A stretch of DNA of 64,000 nucleotides from Acidobacteriota bacterium (GTDB taxonomy: Bacteria; Acidobacteriota; Vicinamibacteria; Vicinamibacterales; UBA2999). The position numbers were made by a program, and so were the translations under genes. The DNA lies in the NCBI GenBank assembly GCA_947482665.1, contig CANKJK010000011.1, positions 62,001 to 126,000 of the forward strand. Reading direction: 5' to 3'. The notes under the pieces were generated by a model that worked only from the letters and a program-made list of their open reading frames with translations, had not been told where the DNA came from and searched no databases. Below, piece after piece: positions 46,278 through 54,630 of the stretch. Numbering within the stretch: the stretch's first letter is position 1; every line of letters begins with the position of its first letter.

Positions 46278-47174
46278 ATGCGGACCTTCGTCCTCCTCGG
46301 CGCGCTCGCCTTCGCCGTTCCGGCCCTGAGCCAGACGGCTCCGGCCCCATCGGCACCGAAACCCGCACCCAGTCCTGCTCCGGCGACGCCGGCGCCCCAG
46401 GCGCCCGGTGCCAAGCCCGCGCCCACGGCTCCGCCACCGGCCGGCAGCACGCCCGCCACGCCGGTTCCGCCAAAGCCCGCGGCAGCACCGGCGCCGCCAG
46501 CCGCCAAGTCGAACATCGTCATTGAGGTCACCAATCCCCGCGGGCTCGGCCTGAGCGGCGTCCACGTCGAACTCTCGGGGCCGGTGCCGCGCGAAGGCAC
46601 GACCGACGCCAGCGGATTCGTCCGCTTCCTGGGTCTCAAGGCCGGCACCTACCGGGTCCGTTTCTCGGGCTCCGACGTCCTGACCCTTGAGAAGGAAGTC
46701 ACGGTCGCGGCCTCCCGCACGACTGACACCGAGGCCACGCTCACGCCGGCCCCACCCAAGCCGGAAGCCCCGCCGCCCCCACCACCCGCCGCACCGGCGC
46801 CGCCGCCCGCCCCGGCCGCACCGCTTGTCGGACCAGCAGGCAAACCGCACGCGGTGGACCTGCTGTCGCGCGAGAAGCCCGGCAAGGCACTCACGCGCCT
46901 CGAGACACTGCTGGCCTGCAGCGGCAACACCCGCAGCACGCTGCTGCAACTGGCACAGGACCAGCCGCAGCGGCTCTATGAGAGTGCCGAGGTGGTGCTG
47001 TACGTGCTGACCGGCGAGGCCGGGATCACGATGGGTAATGTTGAGGGCGTGATCGCACAGGGCGGTTTTGTCTCCATCCCGCGATCCACGCCATTCACCC
47101 TGAAGCGCCGCGGCGCCAAGACGCTTGAGGCACTGGTGGTACTGGCGGGCGAACCGTGCGAGGAGGCGCGATAA
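46278..47174 (+). CDS. Exported Pro-rich protein with carboxypeptidase-regulatory-like and cupin-like domains
   Basis: 298 aa. Signal peptide (RTFVLLGALAFAVPALSQ), a Pro/Ala linker to about residue 76, a PEGA/carboxypeptidase-regulatory-like beta-sandwich (NIVIEVTNPRGLGLSGVHVE ... GTYRVRFSG), a second polyproline linker (about 155-180), and a C-terminal cupin-like barrel (VVLYVLTGEAGITMG ... GGFVSIPRSTPF). No metal-binding His cluster is evident in the cupin part. Function unknown; the architecture suggests an envelope-anchored ligand-binding protein. Starts 41 bases from the divergent pepT. Confidence 0.75.
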   Translation: MRTFVLLGALAFAVPALSQTAPAPSAPKPAPSPAPATPAPQAPGAKPAPTAPPPAGSTPATPVPPKPAAAPAPPAAKSNIVIEVTNPRGLGLSGVHVELSGPVPREGTTDASGFVRFLGLKAGTYRVRFSGSDVLTLEKEVTVAASRTTDTEATLTPAPPKPEAPPPPPPAAPAPPPAPAAPLVGPAGKPHAVDLLSREKPGKALTRLETLLACSGNTRSTLLQLAQDQPQRLYESAEVVLYVLTGEAGITMGNVEGVIAQGGFVSIPRSTPFTLKRRGAKTLEALVVLAGEPCEEAR

Positions 47175-47178
47175 CACC

Positions 47179-47649
47179 GTGAGCACGCTGCACATGGATA
47201 CCCGGGGCATCCGCCGCTCGTGCCCGTCCTGTGGGACGGTGAACCGGCTCGTATACGGGGCGCTGCATCAGACGTCGCGGTGCGGCAGTTGCGGCACCAC
47301 ACTCGCACCACCCGACGGCCCCGTCGAAACGCCGTCGCCCGAGGTGTTCGAGGCGGCGCGCGCCGCTTCGTCGCTCCCGATCCTGGTCGACTTCTGGGCG
47401 CCATGGTGCGGCCCATGCCGAGCGGTTGCCCCCGAGCTCGAAAAGGTCGCGGCGCGGCATGCAGGGGAGTGGCTGGTGGTCAAGGTCAACACGGAGGCCC
47501 ACGGAGAAATCGGCCAGCAGTTTCGGATTCAATCGATCCCGACCATGGCGGTGTTCTCCGCCGGACACGAGGTGGCCCGTTCCTCCGGCGCGAGACCGGC
47601 CGAGGCCATTGAGACCTTCGCGCACTCGGCGCTCACGGGCACCAACTGA
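47179..47649 (+). CDS. trxC: Thioredoxin with N-terminal zinc ribbon (TrxC type)
   Basis: 156 aa from a GTG (an ATG 15 bases later is an alternative). A zinc ribbon with two CxxC pairs (CPSCGTVNRL and CGSCG) precedes a thioredoxin fold with the active site WAPWCGPCR and the cis-Pro segment SIPTMAVF. This is the thioredoxin-2 layout: a cytoplasmic disulfide reductase often linked to oxidative stress. 4 bases after the previous gene. Confidence 0.92.
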   Translation: MSTLHMDTRGIRRSCPSCGTVNRLVYGALHQTSRCGSCGTTLAPPDGPVETPSPEVFEAARAASSLPILVDFWAPWCGPCRAVAPELEKVAARHAGEWLVVKVNTEAHGEIGQQFRIQSIPTMAVFSAGHEVARSSGARPAEAIETFAHSALTGTN

Positions 47650-47650
47650 C

Positions 47651-47875
47651 ATGGCAGCCCCACAGCGCAATCCTGGCATCGCCGCCGTCCTGAGCCTCGT
47701 GCTGCCTGGGACCGGCCAGGTCTACAACGGCGACTTCCTCCGGGCCATCTTCTGGTTCATCATCACGCCCGGACTCTGGATCGGCACCGGTGGGATGCTC
47801 GGCTGGGTCTGCCATGTCATCGCGGCGTTCACGGCCTATCAGCGCGCCTCCGATAAGAATCGCGGGTTCTGCTGA
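47651..47875 (+). CDS. Small TM2-like membrane protein
   Basis: 74 aa, ATG 1 base after the trxC stop. Two hydrophobic helices separated by a short turn (AAVLSLVLPGTGQVYNGDF and GGMLGWVCHVIAAF); the PGTGQVYNGD segment is typical of small membrane proteins near TM2/DUF5683-type families. Function unknown. Confidence 0.7.
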   Translation: MAAPQRNPGIAAVLSLVLPGTGQVYNGDFLRAIFWFIITPGLWIGTGGMLGWVCHVIAAFTAYQRASDKNRGFC

Positions 47876-47879
47876 CCGC

Positions 47880-48641
47880 GTGACGCCCCCGACAGACCCT
47901 GTCACCCGCTGGATGGCCGCGCTCGAGGCGCGCCACCTCTCGGATCTGCGCTTCCCGGAAGTCTCGCGCGCGCTCCGGGCGCTCTCCTCCGCTTACGTCG
48001 AACGACGGCATGCGCTCAGCCGCGGCGCGGCCCTGGACGGCCGGGGGAAGCGTGCGGCCTTTGCGATGTTCTATGGGCCGCTCCACTTCCTGACTGTGGC
48101 CCACGTCGTCCGCGCACTGGATGCGCACCCACCCGCCGGCGGACCGATTGTGGACATCGGGTGCGGCACGGGCGTCTGCTCCGCGGCCTGGGCACTGGAG
48201 CAGCCGGTGCCGCCGCGGCTCGTCGGCTTCGACACGAATGACTACGCGGTCCAGGAAGCGCGGTGGACGTGGACGCAACTGGGACTCACCGGCTCGGCGC
48301 GCAAGGGTGACGCGACCGCGCTGCCACCGCCCACCCAACGGCGCGCACTGGTTGCCGGCTGGGTCCTCAACGAACTTTCCGAGGAGACGCGCGCCTGGAC
48401 CTGGGCATCGCTGCAACGGTCGGCGGAGGCGGGCGACGCCGTCCTCATCGTCGAACCCATTTCACGGACGGTCAGCCCGTGGTGGGACGACGTGGCCTCA
48501 GCCACCATCCGTCTGGGCGGGCGGGCGGACGAGTGGCGCTTCCCCGCGGATCTACCGCCGCTGGTCGCCAAGCTCGATCACGCCGCGGGTCTGTCCCACC
48601 GGGAGCTGACGGCACGAACGTGTTACATCCCGCCCAAGTGA
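47880..48641 (+). CDS. Class I SAM-dependent methyltransferase of unknown target
   Basis: 253 aa from a GTG 4 bases after the small membrane-protein gene. SAM-binding motif I IVDIGCGTGVCSAAW at about residue 90, motif II VGFDTNDYAV, and VLIVEPISR later. The N-terminal helical part (about 80 residues) and overall shape recall Rsm22-like enzymes, but Cys clusters are absent. Target unknown. Confidence 0.8.
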   Translation: MTPPTDPVTRWMAALEARHLSDLRFPEVSRALRALSSAYVERRHALSRGAALDGRGKRAAFAMFYGPLHFLTVAHVVRALDAHPPAGGPIVDIGCGTGVCSAAWALEQPVPPRLVGFDTNDYAVQEARWTWTQLGLTGSARKGDATALPPPTQRRALVAGWVLNELSEETRAWTWASLQRSAEAGDAVLIVEPISRTVSPWWDDVASATIRLGGRADEWRFPADLPPLVAKLDHAAGLSHRELTARTCYIPPK

Positions 48642-48684
48642 CCGACGGAATTGTCCGGCGAGGCGGTGCTATGCTCGAACCTGC

Positions 48685-50568
48685 ATGTCCGCTGGGCCAG
48701 ATAAATCCCGCTCCATCAGTTCACTGCTGCCTCTGACCCTTGGTGCCGTCGGTGTCGTCTACGGCGACATCGGCACGAGCCCGCTCTACACCATCCGCGA
48801 GTGCTTCACCGGCAGCCACGCCGTGGCGCCGACGCACGAAAACGTGCTCGGCGTGCTCTCGATGATCATCTACGCGCTGATCGTCGTCATCTCGGTGAAG
48901 TACATCGCCGTGGTGATGCGCGCGGACAACCATGGCGAGGGCGGCATTCTGGCGCTCACGGCCCTGATTCCCGCCGGCGTGGCCAAGAGCACCAAGCCGG
49001 TGCTGATCGGCCTCGGCATCTTCGGCGCCGCGCTGCTGTACGGGGACGGCATGATCACGCCGGCCATCACGGTCCTCGGCGCCATCGAAGGCCTGAACGT
49101 GGTGACGCCGCTGTTTCAGCCCTACGTGGTCCCGCTCACCGTCGTCATTCTGGTCGGTGTTTTCTTCATTCAACAGTTCGGCACGCACCGCGTGGGCACG
49201 CTCTTCGGCCCGATCATGGTGGTCTGGTTCCTGGTGATCGCCGCGCTCGGCATCAGCTGGATCGTGCGGTATCCCTCGGTGCTCCTGGCGGTGGATCCGC
49301 GCCACGCCGTGCATTACTTCCGTGAGCACGGCCTGCGCGGCATCACGGTGCTGGGCGCAGTCTTCCTGGCCGTCACCGGAGGCGAGGCGCTCTACGCAGA
49401 CATGGGCCACTTCGGCAAGCGCCCGATCCGCTTCGCCTGGTTCTCACTGGTGCTCCCCGCTCTCGTGCTGAACTACTTCGGCCAGGGCGCGCTGCTGCTC
49501 ATCAACGCCGAGGCCACCGAACAGCCGTTCTTCCTGATGGCGCCCAGCTGGGCGCTCCTGCCGATGGTCGTGCTGGCCACCTTCGCCGCCATCATCGCGT
49601 CCCAGGCACTGATTTCAGGAGCCTTCTCGCTCACGCGTCAGGCCATCCAGCTCGGCTACGCGCCACGACTCGACATCGCGCACACCTCGTCGGATGAAAT
49701 TGGCCAGGTCTACGTGCCGCAGGTGAACTGGGCGCTGATGGTGGCCACGATCCTGATCGTGCTCGGCTTCAAGACCTCGAGCTCACTGGCCGCGGCCTAC
49801 GGCATCGCCGTCACGATGACGATGATCATCACGGTCCTGCTCCTGGCGAAGGTCGCGATCGAGCGCTGGCACTGGCCCTTCTGGGTCGTGGCCAGCGGCG
49901 CGACAGTCTTCCTCGTGATCGACGGATTGTTCTTCGGCGCCAACCTCGTCAAGGTCGCGCAGGGTGGATGGCTCCCGATTCTCATCGGCATCGTGCTCTT
50001 CACGGTGATGACGACCTGGAAGACCGGACGCCGCATCCTCTTCGAACGCCTGACCGAACGCTCGGTGCCGCTCGATCGGTTCATGAACATCGTCGCCGAG
50101 CAGCGCCCGGCCCGCGTCCCCGGGACGTCGGTCTTCATGACCGCACAGGCCCAGGGCACCCCGCCGGCGCTGGTCCACAACCTCCGGCACAACAAGGTGC
50201 TGCACAACAAGGTCGTGGTGCTGACCGTGCTGACCACGCAGGTGCCGCACGTCCCGGCGAACGAGCAGGTCGAGATTCGCGACCTGGGCGCCGGCGTCTC
50301 GAACGTGCTGGTCCGCTACGGCTTCATGCAGAACCCGGATGTCCCGGAAGCCCTGCGACTCGCACAGACTCTGGGTCTGCAGATCGACGAGGAGGACATC
50401 ACGTTCTTCCTGGGCCGCGAAACCATTCTGGTCAGCGACCGTCCCGGCATGGCGAAGTGGCGCGAGAGCCTCTTCGTGCTCATGTCCAAGAACGCCGTGC
50501 GCGCCACGGCCTTCTTCCGCCTGCCGCCCGACCGCGTCGTCGAGCTGGGCGTCCAGGTCGAGATCTAG
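48685..50568 (+). CDS. kup: Low-affinity potassium transporter Kup
   Basis: Proton-coupled K+ uptake at the inner membrane. 627 aa, twelve transmembrane helices, then a cytoplasmic C-terminal domain. Kup signature at the start (GAVGVVYGDIGTSPLYTIRE), then GEGGILALTALIP and YGDGMITPAITVLGA. A TATGCT box 9 bases before the ATG suggests a leaderless transcript. The stop abuts the amidase stop on the other strand. Confidence 0.96.
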   Translation: MSAGPDKSRSISSLLPLTLGAVGVVYGDIGTSPLYTIRECFTGSHAVAPTHENVLGVLSMIIYALIVVISVKYIAVVMRADNHGEGGILALTALIPAGVAKSTKPVLIGLGIFGAALLYGDGMITPAITVLGAIEGLNVVTPLFQPYVVPLTVVILVGVFFIQQFGTHRVGTLFGPIMVVWFLVIAALGISWIVRYPSVLLAVDPRHAVHYFREHGLRGITVLGAVFLAVTGGEALYADMGHFGKRPIRFAWFSLVLPALVLNYFGQGALLLINAEATEQPFFLMAPSWALLPMVVLATFAAIIASQALISGAFSLTRQAIQLGYAPRLDIAHTSSDEIGQVYVPQVNWALMVATILIVLGFKTSSSLAAAYGIAVTMTMIITVLLLAKVAIERWHWPFWVVASGATVFLVIDGLFFGANLVKVAQGGWLPILIGIVLFTVMTTWKTGRRILFERLTERSVPLDRFMNIVAEQRPARVPGTSVFMTAQAQGTPPALVHNLRHNKVLHNKVVVLTVLTTQVPHVPANEQVEIRDLGAGVSNVLVRYGFMQNPDVPEALRLAQTLGLQIDEEDITFFLGRETILVSDRPGMAKWRESLFVLMSKNAVRATAFFRLPPDRVVELGVQVEI

Positions 50569-52260
50569 TCAGTTCCCCGAGGGGAGCGAGGGCGGGCGGC
50601 GCGCGTGCGTCGCCTGCTCGAACGCATAGGCGAGCCCAAGCAGCGTCGGCTCACTGCATGCCGTGCCCGTGAAGCTGAACCCCATCGGCACGTCCGCCGG
50701 GTGAAACCCGGGCGGGAACGGCACACGAGGATCGGCCACATCATCCGACTCCGCCCACGGCACAAAAGCCATTGGCACGATCACGGTGGGATAGCCCGCC
50801 CGTGCCGCCAGGTCCGCCCCCCGCGCGCCAGGAAACACCAGCGCCGTCAGGCGATGCGCCGCCAGGGCCGCATCGATCCCCCGCGTCCGCGTCAGTTCCA
50901 AGTCCCGGGCACGGTCTGCCTCGTACCTGGCGCGGTCACGAGTGGTGTCCATCTCATCTGAGATATCGAGTTCTGCCTGTCCGAAACGCGCGGCGCCACC
51001 GTCCGCGTACTCCCGGTTCCATCGGCGAAGGGCACTGAGGCTGGCAATGGGCGCGCGCGGCCCCAGTGACGCGAGCCACGCCGTGAAGTCGCGCTGCATG
51101 CCGTACTTGAGCACCACGGAACAGTGGGCGTCCCGGCCTCGACCACGACCCGCTCCGGCGCAGATCGGCCAACTCAGCAGATTCCGCTCAGGGTCTGGGT
51201 CCACGACACTCGGGATGTCCACCGGATCGATGACCTCGGCCCCAAGGCGGCGGAGCGTCGCCAGCGCGGATGCGACGGCGGCATCCGCCACCGGACCCGC
51301 GGGGGCAAAGTAGGGATGGCGCGGCACGCCGATGCGCGCCCCCCGGAGGGCGTCCCTTCTGAGGGCGCGCGTGTAGTCATGTGCCGGAAGCGCCGCGCAT
51401 CGGGCGCTGGCCGGATCGGCCAGGTCTGGCGCACGGCCCTCGAGTGCGCCGAGCAGCAGCGCCGCGTCCATCACCGTGCGGGCCATGGGTCCTGGCGTGT
51501 CCTGGTCAGCGGTGATGGGGATGACGCCATGGCGGCTGATGCGGCCGACGGTGGGCTTGATACCCACGAGCGCGGTCTGCGTGGAGGGCGACAGGATGGA
51601 GCCCGACGTTTCGGTGCCAACGCTGGCCGCCCACAGGGATGCGGCGGTGCCGACGCCGGAACTCGATCCGCCAACATCCAGCAGGGCGAACCCCGTGCGC
51701 CCGGGACGTGGGTCCGTGCGGGGGTCATAGGGGTTCAGGCTGAAGCCGCCCACGGCGCTGTAGCCATTCGGCATGTCCTCGGCGACCCAGTTGGCGAGTT
51801 CCGTCAGGGTCGTCTTGGCCAGAATCACGGCGCCCGCCGCGCGCAGGTTGGCGACCAGGGTGGCGTCAGCCGGCGCCGGCCAGCCGGCGAAGGCGAGCGC
51901 GCCGCCGGTCATCGGCATACCGCTGACCTGGATGTTGTCCTTGATGGCCACCGGGATCCCGTGGAGAGGGCTGCGAACCCGGCCCCGCGCGCGTTCGCGG
52001 TCGAGGCGCGCGGCCTCGGCCCGGGCCTCCGGGTTGATGGCCATGGCCGCCTTCAGCACCGGGTTGAACCGCGCAATGCGGGCCAGGTAGGCGTCCACGA
52101 GGGCGACGGAGGTCGTCCGCCGGGCCGCCAGGGCGCGAGAAAGGGCTGGAATCCCAGCCTCGACGACGTCCACTGGTGCCAGCGCCCGGCCGGCCGTCGG
52201 CACCCCGGCCAGCCAGAGGCTGGCCACCGCCAGCCCGGCGACGGTCGTCCAGCGCCTCAC
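50569..52260 (-). CDS. Exported amidase-signature family enzyme
   Basis: 563 aa from the GTG at 52260; a TTG at 52287 is less likely. Signal peptide ([21 protein letters not shown]). Amidase signature: catalytic Lys in [11 protein letters not shown], cis-Ser in [14 protein letters not shown], and nucleophile Ser in [12 protein letters not shown]. Hydrolyses a C-N amide bond; the substrate is unknown and the enzyme appears to act outside the cytoplasm. Not GatA: no GatB/C neighbours, and it is exported. Confidence 0.9.
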   Translation of the reverse strand: MRRWTTVAGLAVASLWLAGVPTAGRALAPVDVVEAGIPALSRALAARRTTSVALVDAYLARIARFNPVLKAAMAINPEARAEAARLDRERARGRVRSPLHGIPVAIKDNIQVSGMPMTGGALAFAGWPAPADATLVANLRAAGAVILAKTTLTELANWVAEDMPNGYSAVGGFSLNPYDPRTDPRPGRTGFALLDVGGSSSGVGTAASLWAASVGTETSGSILSPSTQTALVGIKPTVGRISRHGVIPITADQDTPGPMARTVMDAALLLGALEGRAPDLADPASARCAALPAHDYTRALRRDALRGARIGVPRHPYFAPAGPVADAAVASALATLRRLGAEVIDPVDIPSVVDPDPERNLLSWPICAGAGRGRGRDAHCSVVLKYGMQRDFTAWLASLGPRAPIASLSALRRWNREYADGGAARFGQAELDISDEMDTTRDRARYEADRARDLELTRTRGIDAALAAHRLTALVFPGARGADLAARAGYPTVIVPMAFVPWAESDDVADPRVPFPPGFHPADVPMGFSFTGTACSEPTLLGLAYAFEQATHARRPPSLPSGN

Positions 52261-52397
52261 GCCGGGCAGTCTACTCCGCGCCCACAAGCCGCGAGCCCTC
52301 AGGCCCCGACGCGCTATCTCTGCTATGAGACGCGTCCGGCATGGATTAGACTGTGGTGTTTTTCAGTAACCTCCCATTTCTCAGGAGTATCCGCACG

Positions 52398-54482
52398 ATG
52401 ACTACGAAAGGACGCGTTTCCGCCGTCGTAGGAACCGGCTTTGCCGTGTTTCTCGCCGCGTCGCTCAGTGGCGGCGTCAGCGCTCGCCAGGGCGGCTCTT
52501 CGGCCGTCGCCATTGACGCCGATGACATTGGTGGCGTTGTCACCAGCTCGAAGGGCCCTGAAGCGGGCGTGTGGGTGATCGCCCAGACGAGCGACCTGCC
52601 GACCAAGTTCATCAAGATTGCCGTCACCGACGACAAGGGCCGCTATGTCATCCCCGACCTCCCGACGGCCGGCTATGACGTGTGGGTCCGCGGCTACGGC
52701 CTGATCGACTCGCAGAAGATGCGGGCCACGCCCGGCAAGCGGCTGAACCTCACGGCCGTGCTCGCGCCCAATGCGAAGGCCGCTGCCGAGTACTACCCGG
52801 CGAATTACTGGTACGCACTGCTCCAGCCGCCCCCGACCACCGACTTCCCCGGCAAGGGCACGCGTGGCGCGGGTGCCAACGGCATCCCGGAAGCCCTCAA
52901 GAACCAGGGCGCCTGGCTCGGCAACATCAAGCAGACCAACGCCTGCACCCAGTGCCACCAGATGGGCAACAAGGTGACGCGTGAGCTCGGTCCGCACCTC
53001 GCCCAGTACAAGACCTCGGTCGAAGCGTGGGACGCGAAGGTGCAGATCGGCATCTCCGGCGCGTTCATGAACAGCACGATGGCCCCGCTCGGCCGCGACC
53101 GCGCCCTGAAGATCTTCGCCGACTGGTCAGACCGGATCGCTAAGGGCGAGCTGCCGCAGGTGCCGCCCCGCCCGACCGGCGTGGAGCGCAACATCGTTGT
53201 GTCGGAGTGGGAGTGGAACGCGAGCCACCTCTTCACGCACGACGAGATCTCGACCAGCCGCCTCAAGCCGACCATGAACGCCAACGGCCCCGTCTACGGC
53301 GTGACCGAGCTCTCGGGCGACTACATCACGGTCCTCGACCCGGTGAAGCACCAGGACCGCAAGATCCCAATCCCTGACGAGATGCCGCCCAACGCACCCT
53401 ACTCCTGGGTGCAGGAAGTGCCGAACCCGTCGCCCTACTGGGGTGACGAGTTGATCTGGAAGGGCAAGATCGGCCCGCACAACCCGTGGATGGACAGCAA
53501 GGGCCGCGTCTGGATCACCGCCCGCAACGGCTGCCGCATGTATGAGCCGAAGACGGACAAGATCACCCGCGTGCCGGAGTGCCAGATCGGCCACCACCTG
53601 CAGATCGACGAGAACGACGTGATCTGGGGCGACGGCGGCGGCGCCAACAGCTTCGACATCAAGAAGTGGGAAGCCGGCGACGCCAAGGGCGCGATGAAGC
53701 GCTGGACGGTGGTGCTCGACACCAACGGCAACGGCAAGCTCGACGAAGGCTATGTCGACGCGAAGTCGCCGGTCGACCCGACCAAGGACAAGGCGGCCGC
53801 CTTCGGCCAGGCCTACACGTCGGTCTTCAGCCCGGCAGACGGCTCCATCTGGACGTCCTACTCGGTCATCCCCGGCGGCGTGGCGCGCCTCGACCCGAAG
53901 ACGGGACTCTACGAGTACTACGAGATCCCCTACATGGACAGCCGCGTGAAGACCGAGGGCTACCTCCCGCACGGCGTCGACGTGGACCGCTCCACGGGCG
54001 TCATCTGGATGGCGCTCAACAGCGGCCACTTCGCGGAGTTCGACCGCCGCAAGTGCGGCAGCCTGAAGCAGCCTGACGCCAGCGGCCGTCACTGCCCCGA
54101 GGGCTGGACGCTGCACGTGATGCCCGGCCCGAACTTCAAGGGCGTGGAGCAGAGCGGCACGTCGGACTCCTACTACCTGAACTGGACGGACTGGTTCAAC
54201 ACGACCGGCTTCGGCGAGAACACGCCGATGGCGAACGGCAGCGGTTCGGACGCCCTCTACGCCTTCGTGAAGGGCAAGTACGTCACGTTGCGCGTGCCGT
54301 ATCCGATGGGCTTCACCACCCGCGGCATGGACGGCCGTATCGACGACCCGAACGCCGGCTGGAAGGGCAAGGGCCTCTGGTCCACGCACGCCGGGCAGGC
54401 GGGCTGGCACCAGGAGGGCGGCAAGAGCGAGCGCCCGAAGGTGCTGAAGTTCCAGCTGCGCAATTCGCCGCTCGACAAGTAA
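52398..54482 (+). CDS. Exported mono-haem beta-propeller protein, paralogue A
   Basis: 694 aa from the ATG at 52398 with AGGAG 10 bases upstream. Domains: signal peptide (GFAVFLAASLSGGVSARQ); carboxypeptidase-regulatory-like beta-sandwich (AIDADDIGGVVTSSKGPEAG ... KGRYVIPDLPTAGYDVWVRG); a haem-c site ACTQCHQMG at about residue 190; then a Vgb/SMP-30-like beta-propeller (GYLPHGVDVDRSTGVIWMAL). Two later Cys (RRKCGSL, RHCPEGW) could form a disulfide. Family function is unknown; electron transfer or lyase/oxidase chemistry is inferred. It has its own terminator. Confidence 0.8.
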   Translation: MTTKGRVSAVVGTGFAVFLAASLSGGVSARQGGSSAVAIDADDIGGVVTSSKGPEAGVWVIAQTSDLPTKFIKIAVTDDKGRYVIPDLPTAGYDVWVRGYGLIDSQKMRATPGKRLNLTAVLAPNAKAAAEYYPANYWYALLQPPPTTDFPGKGTRGAGANGIPEALKNQGAWLGNIKQTNACTQCHQMGNKVTRELGPHLAQYKTSVEAWDAKVQIGISGAFMNSTMAPLGRDRALKIFADWSDRIAKGELPQVPPRPTGVERNIVVSEWEWNASHLFTHDEISTSRLKPTMNANGPVYGVTELSGDYITVLDPVKHQDRKIPIPDEMPPNAPYSWVQEVPNPSPYWGDELIWKGKIGPHNPWMDSKGRVWITARNGCRMYEPKTDKITRVPECQIGHHLQIDENDVIWGDGGGANSFDIKKWEAGDAKGAMKRWTVVLDTNGNGKLDEGYVDAKSPVDPTKDKAAAFGQAYTSVFSPADGSIWTSYSVIPGGVARLDPKTGLYEYYEIPYMDSRVKTEGYLPHGVDVDRSTGVIWMALNSGHFAEFDRRKCGSLKQPDASGRHCPEGWTLHVMPGPNFKGVEQSGTSDSYYLNWTDWFNTTGFGENTPMANGSGSDALYAFVKGKYVTLRVPYPMGFTTRGMDGRIDDPNAGWKGKGLWSTHAGQAGWHQEGGKSERPKVLKFQLRNSPLDK

Positions 54483-54516
54483 GACCGCTGCGGCTTCGGC
54501 CGCCGGGCACGACCAG

Positions 54517-54548
54517 GGGCGGGTCCTTCGGGACCCGCCCCTTTTTTG
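54517..54548 (+). terminator. Terminator with UUCG tetraloop after paralogue A
   Basis: A perfect 11-bp GC-rich stem (54517-54527 with 54532-54542), a TTCG loop and six T. It separates paralogue A from B and C. Confidence 0.95.
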
Positions 54549-54630
54549 TTGGCCGCTGTGCTATTCCTATGGGGCCTTTCCCGCGGCCCAACGCCCCGGG
54601 GAGCGGTCCTTCCCCATGAGGAGCACAGTT

